Origin: Candidatus Blautia intestinipullorum
GTDB taxonomy: Bacteria; Bacillota; Clostridia; Lachnospirales; Lachnospiraceae
Length of the DNA stretch: 6,594 nucleotides
Direction: 5' to 3'
NCBI GenBank assembly: GCA_019120475.1
Contig: DWVA01000330.1
Span: 1 to 6,594, forward strand
Shown here: in pieces, positions 1 to 4,876 of the stretch
Position numbering within the stretch: position 1 is the first letter of the stretch
How the letters are laid out: each line of letters begins with the position of its first letter
Position numbers and translations under genes: made by a program
Notes under the pieces: model-generated
Database searches by the model: none
The model's input: only the letters and a program-made list of their open reading frames with translations
Told to the model about the DNA's origin: nothing

Positions 1-8
1 TATTAAGA

Positions 9-14
9 TATAAT
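9..14 (+). promoter_or_regulatory. Possible -10 element for the chrA pair
   Basis: An exact TATAAT lies 29 bases before the first chrA start codon. Any matching -35 hexamer would fall outside the window, so the promoter cannot be confirmed. The surrounding DNA is very A/T rich, which makes a chance match plausible. Confidence 0.35.
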
Positions 15-43
15 AAAAGAAAAAAGAATAGAAGAGACGAAAT

Positions 44-607
44 ATGAAGAAAAAGAATATTCTGCTAACACTATTTATTTCAACCTTATATCTCAGCGCG
101 TTCACCTTCGGCGGAGGATATGTGATTGTAACTTTGATGAAGAAAAAATTTGTAGATCAATACCACTGGATAGAAGAAAAAGAAATGCTGGATCTTATTG
201 CCATTGCGCAGTCTTCTCCGGGAGCCATAGCGGTAAACGGCGCGATCGTGGTGGGATATAAGCTGGCGGGAACGGCAGGGGCGGCAACAGCCATCGCTGC
301 CACCATCATTCCGCCGTTTCTGATCATCTCGCTGATCTCTGTATTTTACAGTATATTCCGTGATAATTTTGTGGTAAGCCAAATCCTCAGCGGCATGCAG
401 GCGGGAGTGGCTGCGGTGATCGCTTCTGTGGTATGGGAAATGGGAGAGGGGATTGTCAGAGAAAAAAAGACTTCCTCGGTACTTATCATGGCGGCGGCTT
501 TTGCGGCGACCTGTTTTTTCCAGGTAAATGTGGTTTTTGTAATACTGATCTGTATTTTTCTGGGAATTGCAAGAACCTGGCTGAAGAGAAGGAGGACCTC
601 TGAATGA
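44..607 (+). CDS. chrA: ChrA-family membrane transporter, first half-size subunit
   Basis: A 187-residue integral membrane protein of the chromate ion transporter (CHR) family. It carries the two family hallmarks: a glycine-rich FTFGGGY near residues 20-26, and SSPGAIAVNGA near residues 57-67, followed by a hydrophobic stretch with several membrane segments and a basic C-terminus (KRRRTSE). Full-length ChrA has two such domains in one chain of about 400 residues. Here each domain is its own gene, as in the short-chain CHR pairs known from Firmicutes, where the two products probably act together as a heterodimer. Its stop overlaps the next start by four bases (ATGA), so the pair is one translational unit. 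The ribosome binding site is weak (around 30-36), unlike those of its neighbours. Chromate efflux is the founding function of the family, but the real substrate in an anaerobe such as this is unknown. Confidence 0.88.
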   Translation: MKKKNILLTLFISTLYLSAFTFGGGYVIVTLMKKKFVDQYHWIEEKEMLDLIAIAQSSPGAIAVNGAIVVGYKLAGTAGAATAIAATIIPPFLIISLISVFYSIFRDNFVVSQILSGMQAGVAAVIASVVWEMGEGIVREKKTSSVLIMAAAFAATCFFQVNVVFVILICIFLGIARTWLKRRRTSE

Positions 608-1170
608 TTTATTTAAAATTATTTGTCAGCTTTCTTCAGATAGGGCTTTTCAGCTTTGGAGGAGGATACGCCGCCATGCCTCTTATTCAGGAACAGATTG
701 TAAATATTCATGGATGGCTCAGTATGAGCGAATTTACAGACCTGATCACAATTTCCCAGATGACTCCGGGCCCTATCGCTATTAACTCCGCTACGTTTGT
801 GGGGATAAAAATAGCGGGAATTCCCGGAGCGGCGGTGGCTACCTTCGGCTGTATCCTGCCCTCCTGCATCATCGTGACTTTAATCGCAAAAATATATTTA
901 AAATACCGGAATGTGACGGTTTTTCAGAGCGTTCTGGATTCTCTGCGGCCCGCCGTAGTGGCAATGATCGCCTCAGCCGGCGTTTCCATTCTGGTCTCAG
1001 CTTTCTGGGAAAATACGGAAAAAATTGGGATCACGAACATAAATTGGGAAATGCTTATTATTTTTCTCATCTGTATAACACTCTTAAAAAAGATTAAGAT
1101 GAGTCCGGTTATGGTGATGCTTCTGGCAGGGGGAATGAATATGATATTTGTATTATTAACAAAAAAGTGA
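604..1170 (+). CDS. chrA: ChrA-family membrane transporter, second half-size subunit
   Basis: A 188-residue paralogue of the preceding gene. It has the matching motifs FSFGGGYAAMPL (about residues 17-28) and TPGPIAINSATFVG (about 54-67), followed by several hydrophobic membrane segments to the C-terminus. The start is fixed by AAGGAGG at 589-595, eight bases upstream and lying inside the end of the first subunit gene. The ATGA overlap at 604-607 indicates translational coupling and roughly equal production of the two subunits. It is probably the second half of a two-chain CHR transporter in the cytoplasmic membrane. Known for the family: chromate efflux exchanged for other anions. Inferred: these two form one transporter; the transported anion is not shown by the sequence. 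The operon ends at a strong hairpin just downstream. Confidence 0.88.
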   Translation: MIYLKLFVSFLQIGLFSFGGGYAAMPLIQEQIVNIHGWLSMSEFTDLITISQMTPGPIAINSATFVGIKIAGIPGAAVATFGCILPSCIIVTLIAKIYLKYRNVTVFQSVLDSLRPAVVAMIASAGVSILVSAFWENTEKIGITNINWEMLIIFLICITLLKKIKMSPVMVMLLAGGMNMIFVLLTKK

Positions 1171-1188
1171 AAAACAGCGCTGAAAAAG

Positions 1189-1234
1189 AAAACACACCCG
1201 CGTACTCGGTTTAGGAAGTGCGGGTGTGTTTTTT
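1189..1234. terminator. Bidirectional intrinsic terminator between convergent genes
   Basis: Arms 1189-1201 (AAAACACACCCGC) and 1220-1232 pair perfectly over 13 bp around an 18-base loop. Reading +, the stem runs into T's up to 1234 and ends the chrA transcript. Reading -, the stem is followed by TTTTCTTTTT and ends the GGDEF transcript. The GGDEF stop codon (1211-1213) lies in the loop, so one arm encodes the last residues of that protein. Confidence 0.9.
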
Positions 1235-2317
1235 CATCTTATTCTGATACATCAATTCATCTACCTGATGAAGAATCTGCTCCGTACTCTGGTGAGGAGG
1301 ACGGCAAAAAAGGACTCCGGTGCTTACCTGATTAAATGGACAGGGAGCTTCTTTATCCCATTCCCGGCATTCTGTAAGTCTGTCAATGGTCGTCTGCGGA
1401 ATAATACCATGATAAATAGCTACAAATTCATCACCGCCAAAACGGTAAACATTTCCATGATCCCGGAAAATTTCAGAAGCGATATCGGCAAAATGTTTTA
1501 AATACATATCGCCGATCATATGTCCATATTGGTCATTTATCTGTTTGAAACGGTCAAGATCCATAAATAAAACAGAAAAAACATTGCTGCTGCCGACCAG
1601 AGCGTCAAGAGTTTTCCATAACTGAGCCCTGTTTGCAAGACCAGTAAGCGGATCGTGCATCGCCGTATGTTCAAGCCTTGTATATTGAATGGAATCCACC
1701 ACAATTTTATACAAACTGAGATAGGATGCAACAATATAAACAAGAAGAAATATGGTGGTTAAAATTTTGTTAAAAGAAATATCCTCTGACAGGAAAGTAA
1801 AATGTAAAAAAGCCAGGGCTACAAAACCAATACAATTATTAAATGCAAGATATTTATACCATTTTTTGTCAAAAGCCTGAATGTTATTTAAAACAAATAT
1901 ATACTTAGGCAAAAGGATTTTGTTAAATGGTACGATACTTAAGGCAAATAATAAGTTTTCAAAAATCAAGACAGACAAAGTAGCGGCCGGACAGATCAGG
2001 CCAGATATCTGCATTGACAGAGAAAACACTCCGGTAGTATATACCCAGCAAAAGCACATAGTTACAAAAAGAACCAGGATATTCTCCGCATAAAGGTAGT
2101 GAAGCGGAATCAGGTAGAGAATCCCCAGAAACAGCATTCTACCGTCTGCTTTAAAAATAGCAGGATTCAGCCTTATTATAATAAAAAATACTGCAGAAAA
2201 TACAAAAAATATCAAGTAAGTCTTTAAAGCAGAGTATTTTCTGTGGCAGCATCGGTTCAGGATATAGAAATTAAAAATAGTAGTTTCTATAAGTGGCAAA
2301 TAAGAAACGACTGCCAT
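1211..2317 (-). CDS. Membrane-anchored GGDEF protein (putative diguanylate cyclase)
   Basis: A 368-residue protein with about six or seven hydrophobic segments (residues ~33-206) and a C-terminal GGDEF domain (~212-365). The catalytic signatures are intact: DPLTGLANR (222-230), the metal-binding DLDRFKQIND (253-262) and GGDEF itself (294-298), preceded by RF. The expected reaction is two GTP to cyclic di-GMP at the inner face of the membrane, with the membrane part sensing an unknown signal. The allosteric inhibition site (RxxD five residues before GGDEF) is degenerate: RDHG at 285-288. No recognisable EAL or PAS domain is present. The start at 2317 is chosen because AAGGAG (2328-2333) lies ten bases upstream; the longer frame from 2371 would place its first 18 codons across the promoter and ribosome binding site. 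It lies downstream of mnmA on the same strand, but a separate promoter is likely. Confidence 0.88.
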   Translation of the reverse strand: MAVVSYLPLIETTIFNFYILNRCCHRKYSALKTYLIFFVFSAVFFIIIRLNPAIFKADGRMLFLGILYLIPLHYLYAENILVLFVTMCFCWVYTTGVFSLSMQISGLICPAATLSVLIFENLLFALSIVPFNKILLPKYIFVLNNIQAFDKKWYKYLAFNNCIGFVALAFLHFTFLSEDISFNKILTTIFLLVYIVASYLSLYKIVVDSIQYTRLEHTAMHDPLTGLANRAQLWKTLDALVGSSNVFSVLFMDLDRFKQINDQYGHMIGDMYLKHFADIASEIFRDHGNVYRFGGDEFVAIYHGIIPQTTIDRLTECREWDKEAPCPFNQVSTGVLFCRPPHQSTEQILHQVDELMYQNKMKKHTRTS

Positions 2318-2354
2318 GAAACAATAACTCCTTTTTCTATTTACAGATTTACCT

Positions 2355-2390
2355 GTGTGTGATTGTATCACAATTTATATTATGTGGGAA
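2355..2390 (-). promoter_or_regulatory. Probable promoter of the GGDEF gene, overlapping a palindrome
   Basis: On the minus strand an extended -10, TGATACAAT (hexamer TACAAT at 2362-2367), stands 17 bases after TTCCCA (2385-2390, 4 of 6 matches to TTGACA). The 15-base palindrome TGTGATTGTATCACA (2358-2372) covers the -10, so a DNA-binding regulator could act here. Transcription would begin near 2355, giving a leader of roughly 40 bases before the start at 2317. Confidence 0.5.
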
Positions 2391-2429
2391 GATGAGAATA
2401 ATAAAATCCCCACTGTAAAAGCTCTGCCG

Positions 2430-3512
2430 TCAGACTTCTCCCAGTATCGTCCCGCCGCCGAGAACAGTATCTCCATCATAGAGAACGGCAGCCTGGCCGG
2501 GGGTGACTGCTCTTTGAGGCTGGCTGAAGGTGATTTTAAGGAGATCCTCTCCAACCTGTTCGGCAATGGCCGGCTGTTCCGGCTGGCGGTACCGCACCTT
2601 TACTTTGCAGGAAACAGGTCCCGGCATTTTATCCCAGGGGATCAGATTGATGTCGCTTACATAGCAGGTGTCGGTGAGAAGATCCTGTTTTCCTCCAAGG
2701 ATCACAGTATTGTCCTTTAGGGACTTTCCGCATACATACAGAGATTCCGGCGCGGAAATCCCAAGCCCGCGGCGCTGTCCGATGGTATAGTGGATCTGCC
2801 CTTTGTGATGGCCGAGGATATTTCCATTTTGGTCTACAAAATTTCCGGGCTGAGAATGTTTCCCGGTATATTCTTCAATAAAAGAAGCGTAATCCCCGTC
2901 AGGAACAAAACAGATATCCTGGCTTTCCGGCTTGTCCGCGTTGACAAATCCCTGTTCCTGGGCAATCCGGCGGATCTCCGCTTTCGTATAGCCGCCAAGG
3001 GGAAAAAGCGTATGGGAAAGCTGATCCTGATTCATGGAATAAAGAACATAGCTCTGGTCCTTGGAGGGATCCAGACCTTTTTTCAGAAGATATCTTCCGG
3101 TATCAGGATCCTGCTCAATACGGGCGTAGTGGCCGCTGGCGATATATTCCGCGCCCAGTTCCCGGGCTTTTTGAAGCAGGGCGTCAAATTTTAAGAAACG
3201 GTTGCAGTCAATACAGGGGTTGGGAGTCCCGCCTGCAAAATAAGTATCTGAAAATTTCTGGATCACATTTTTACGGAATTCTTCCTGCATGGGAAATACA
3301 TAGTACAGTATCCCTAAGCCCGCCGCTACATGCCGGGCGTCCTCCGTATCCGAGGGGGTGCAGCAGGCACGTGTGTTGGCGGAAATATCCTGTGGTTTGT
3401 CATATAATTTCATAGTGGCGCCTGCGCACTCGTAGCCCGCCTGAATCATCAGGTAGGCGGCTACGCTGGAGTCCACACCGCCGCTCATGGCAATGATCAC
3501 TTTTTTCTTCAT
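2430..3512 (-). CDS. mnmA: tRNA-specific 2-thiouridylase MnmA
   Basis: A 360-residue cytoplasmic enzyme that adds the 2-thio group to the wobble uridine (U34) of tRNA-Lys, -Glu and -Gln. It activates the base with ATP and accepts sulfur that originates from a cysteine desulfurase. The N-terminal PP-loop SGGVDSS is at residues 10-16. The two catalytic cysteines are visible as Cys103 (NPCIDCN) and Cys201 (SQDICF), with SGHYA at 126-130. The C-terminal beta-barrel domain is complete, and the length is normal for the family. The start is set by AGGAGG (3521-3526) eight bases upstream. It is transcribed divergently from the methionine import operon, with the two promoters back to back, and no desulfurase gene is visible in the window. 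No clear terminator lies between it and the GGDEF gene, so read-through is possible. Confidence 0.97.
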   Translation of the reverse strand: MKKKVIIAMSGGVDSSVAAYLMIQAGYECAGATMKLYDKPQDISANTRACCTPSDTEDARHVAAGLGILYYVFPMQEEFRKNVIQKFSDTYFAGGTPNPCIDCNRFLKFDALLQKARELGAEYIASGHYARIEQDPDTGRYLLKKGLDPSKDQSYVLYSMNQDQLSHTLFPLGGYTKAEIRRIAQEQGFVNADKPESQDICFVPDGDYASFIEEYTGKHSQPGNFVDQNGNILGHHKGQIHYTIGQRRGLGISAPESLYVCGKSLKDNTVILGGKQDLLTDTCYVSDINLIPWDKMPGPVSCKVKVRYRQPEQPAIAEQVGEDLLKITFSQPQRAVTPGQAAVLYDGDTVLGGGTILGEV

Positions 3513-3561
3513 GGATAAACCTCCTAAAAATCTGGTTTCAGGGAATTTTTACGATGCTAAC

Positions 3562-3591
3562 ATGGTATCATTATAAGGCAATATGTGTCAA
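3562..3591 (-). promoter_or_regulatory. Probable mnmA promoter
   Basis: A perfect minus-strand -35 TTGACA (3586-3591) is followed after 18 bases by TACCAT (3562-3567, 4 of 6). A perfect TATAAT at 3570-3575 is an alternative -10, but it is only ten bases from that -35 and would need the poor hexamer near 3593-3598 instead. Either way the start point lies roughly 35-50 bases before the mnmA start codon. Confidence 0.5.
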
Positions 3592-3610
3592 TGAAAAAAC
3601 AGTTGACACA
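3584..3610. repeat. Inverted repeat spanning both divergent -35 elements
   Basis: TGTGTCAA (3584-3591) and TTGACACA (3603-3610) form a perfect 8-bp inverted repeat with an 11-base spacer. Each arm contains one of the two divergent -35 hexamers. It may be a shared operator for mnmA and the met operon, or simply two consensus -35 boxes that agree by chance over two further bases. A third TTGACACA occurs at 3870-3877 just before the attenuator hairpin. Confidence 0.45.
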
Positions 3611-3631
3611 GACAGTATATCGTGCTATCAT
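3603..3631 (+). promoter_or_regulatory. Promoter of the leader-metQNI operon
   Basis: Consensus -35 TTGACA (3603-3608), a 17-base spacer, and TATCAT (3626-3631, 5 of 6 matches to TATAAT). Transcription should start near 3638, about 33 bases before the leader peptide start codon and well before the terminator. The operon therefore seems to have a strong unregulated-looking promoter, with control placed in the transcribed leader. Confidence 0.75.
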
Positions 3632-3670
3632 TCAACACATAAATAGACTGAAAGAAAAGGAGGAAGAATC

Positions 3671-3841
3671 ATGTTTACAGTTAATGCAGGACAGAAGAGA
3701 TATATGTGCAGTATGATGGATCAGGAAATGTGTATGGACATGTGCATGGATATGTCTATGTTTTGTTGTGCATTTATGTATCAGAGACTTCCTGAAGCAT
3801 CGGCTGGTTTTAAGAAAATCCCCGACGGTGCCGGAGTGTAG
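3671..3841 (+). CDS. Met/Cys-rich leader peptide of the methionine import operon
   Basis: A 56-residue frame starting MFTVNAGQKRYMCSMM and ending PDGAGV. It is preceded by AGGAGG (3658-3663) seven bases before ATG, as good a ribosome binding site as any in the window. Methionine occupies residues 1, 12, 15, 16, 20, 22, 24, 26, 28, 30 and 36; cysteine occupies 13, 21, 25, 32 and 33. Thus 15 of the 25 residues from 12 to 36 contain sulfur. The core is a tandem MCMD repeat. It lies between a strong promoter and an intrinsic terminator ahead of metQ, and its RNA can form structures competing with that terminator. I infer a leader peptide whose translation rate reports methionine (perhaps also cysteine) supply, in the manner of trpL or hisL. 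The 20-residue tail after the last Met (RLPEASAGFKK...) is longer than a bare sensor needs. A metal-binding small protein is an alternative reading. I know no named family for it. Confidence 0.78.
   Translation: MFTVNAGQKRYMCSMMDQEMCMDMCMDMSMFCCAFMYQRLPEASAGFKKIPDGAGV
3721..3795 (+). promoter_or_regulatory. Attenuator 1:2 pairing (protects the terminator)
   Basis: TCAGGAA (3721-3727, within codons 17-19 of the leader frame) is perfectly complementary to TTCCTGA (3789-3795), giving 7 bp with a loop of about 61 bases. When formed, it occupies the segment that would otherwise act as antiterminator. A ribosome paused on the early or middle Met codons would cover the first arm. This role is inferred from complementarity only. 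Confidence 0.45.
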
Positions 3842-3888
3842 ACAGAACAATATCTGAACAGATATCGGCTTGACACATCTGCAGGAAG
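3788..3888 (+). promoter_or_regulatory. Attenuator 2:3 pairing (candidate antiterminator)
   Basis: CTTCCTG (3788-3794, codons 40-42 of the leader frame) is an exact copy of the 3' arm of the downstream terminator and pairs perfectly over 7 bp with that terminator's 5' arm CAGGAAG (3882-3888). The match between the two copies extends to nine bases, GACTTCCTG (3786-3794 and 3898-3906). Forming this pair precludes the terminator. A 6-bp hairpin (3850-3865) lies within the enclosed loop and would shorten the effective distance. Confidence 0.55.
3850..3865 (+). other. Small hairpin after the leader stop codon
   Basis: ATATCT and AGATAT pair over 6 bp around GAAC, starting nine bases after the leader stop. 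No U-run follows, so it is not a terminator. It could serve as a polymerase pause site or help bring the antiterminator arms together; both ideas are inference. Confidence 0.4.
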
Positions 3889-3913
3889 ATCCCTTTGGAC
3901 TTCCTGTTTTTTT
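3882..3913 (+). terminator. Intrinsic terminator (attenuator) upstream of metQ
   Basis: CAGGAAG (3882-3888) pairs with CTTCCTG (3900-3906). Inside this, after a bulged A, TCC (3890-3892) pairs with GGA (3897-3899) around a CTTT loop. Seven T's follow directly (3907-3913). It sits 68 bases before the metQ start and 40 bases after the leader stop codon, inside the operon's own transcript, so it is placed to abort transcription before the importer genes. Confidence 0.82.
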
Positions 3914-3981
3914 CAGTTTAAGGGAAGATTCAGAGGAAAGGAAAACTAAATAAAAAATTATAAGACAGGAGAGAAGAAGTT

Positions 3982-4830
3982 ATGAAAATCAAAAAAATAC
4001 TGGCAGGAACAATTACAGCATCACTGGCACTGGGAGCTTTCGCAGGGAATTCCATCCTTGTAAGCGCCGATGACAAAACAATCACAGTAGCGGCGTCAGC
4101 TACTCCCCATGCGGAGATCCTGGAACAGGCGGCTCCGCTTCTGGAAGAGCAGGGATGGGATCTTGAAGTCACTGTTTTCGAGGACTATGTACAGCCGAAT
4201 CTTGTGGTGGACAGCGGAGATTTTGACGCGAACTATTTCCAGCATATTCCCTATCTGGACGACTTCAACAAAGAGCATGGAACCGACCTGGTAAACGCAG
4301 GCGGCATCCACTATGAACCTTTCGGCATTTATCCGGGCACAAAAAAAGATCTTAGCGAGCTGGAAGAGGGAGACGTGATCGCAGTTCCCAACGATACCAC
4401 TAATGAGGCGAGAGCGCTTCTGCTTCTTCAGGACAACGGCATAATCAAGCTGAAAGACGGAGTGGGCCTGGAGGCAACAGTGAAAGATATTGAAGAGAAT
4501 CCGAAAAATGTGGAGATCGAAGAGCTTGAGGCAGCTCAGGTTTCCCGTGTGGCAGGAGAGGTCGCTTTCGTGGTATTAAATGGAAACTACGCGCTTCAGG
4601 CAGGATATTCCGTATCAAAGGACGCTATCGCTTACGAAACATCTGATTCTGAGGCTGCTCAGACATATGTAAATGTGGTCGCGGTAAAAGCGGGAAATGA
4701 GGACAGTGAAAAGATCAAAGCTCTTGTAGATACGCTGAAATCAGACGAAATCAAGGACTTTATCACAGAGAACTACGACGGTGCGGTAATCCCATTTGAA
4801 GATTCAGAAGATGGAGAAGCGGCTGAATAA
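3982..4830 (+). CDS. metQ: Methionine ABC transporter substrate-binding protein MetQ
   Basis: A 282-residue extracytoplasmic binding protein of the NlpA/MetQ family that captures methionine for the MetNI importer. Family landmarks are SATPHAEIL (about 40-48), FDANYFQHIPYLDDFN, YPGTKKDL, AVPNDTTNEARALLLLQ and LNGNYALQAGYS. The N-terminus is a typical export signal (MKIKKILAGTITASLALGAFAG), but the residue after LGAFAG is Asn, not Cys. There is no cysteine anywhere, so it cannot be a lipoprotein as MetQ usually is. Cleavage after AFA (21) or VSA (29) by signal peptidase I would release it, unless the signal stays uncleaved. Apart from the initiator it also has no methionine. The C-terminus is acidic. 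An AGGAG (3967-3971) lies ten bases before the start. It follows the Met-rich leader and terminator and heads the operon. Substrate could include related compounds, but context and the NIL domain of MetN favour methionine. Confidence 0.93.
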   Translation: MKIKKILAGTITASLALGAFAGNSILVSADDKTITVAASATPHAEILEQAAPLLEEQGWDLEVTVFEDYVQPNLVVDSGDFDANYFQHIPYLDDFNKEHGTDLVNAGGIHYEPFGIYPGTKKDLSELEEGDVIAVPNDTTNEARALLLLQDNGIIKLKDGVGLEATVKDIEENPKNVEIEELEAAQVSRVAGEVAFVVLNGNYALQAGYSVSKDAIAYETSDSEAAQTYVNVVAVKAGNEDSEKIKALVDTLKSDEIKDFITENYDGAVIPFEDSEDGEAAE

Positions 4831-4876
4831 CTGATCAGGACAGCCTAATTTGCAAGGGACAGGAGGATTTTTTATC

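Noticed and set aside
2318..2371. Longer GGDEF start at 2371 adding 18 residues
   Set aside because: No ribosome binding site precedes it, the extra codons cross the likely transcription start and the AAGGAG site, and the start at 2317 is well placed.
2384..2413. GTGGG...CCCAC hairpin after mnmA as its terminator
   Set aside because: Only 5 bp around a 20-base loop and no U-run follows on the minus strand.
2355..3194. Plus-strand frames opposite mnmA (2355-2720 and 2790-3194)
   Set aside because: They are antisense to a clearly conserved enzyme, lack ribosome binding sites, and show no family resemblance.
3632..3850. 72-codon minus-strand frame over the leader region (MFCLHSGTVGDF...)
   Set aside because: It is antisense to the Met-rich frame, has no good ribosome binding site in view, and its His-rich repeats (HIHAHVHTH) are just the complement of the ATG/TG-rich repeat.
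3870..3898. Second promoter starting at TTGACA (3870-3875)
   Set aside because: At 17-base spacing the -10 position reads CTTTGG, and it lies inside the terminator hairpin.
3603..3981. SAM riboswitch or Met T-box before metQ
   Set aside because: I see none of the SAM-I core elements and no T-box motif (AGGGTGGAACCGCG-like) or specifier stem; the region is instead occupied by the leader frame and a simple terminator.
4850..4876. Longer MetN start at a TTG (4850)
   Set aside because: The AGGAGG at 4861-4866 lies within this extension and points to ATG 4877; family members begin at the equivalent of that Met.
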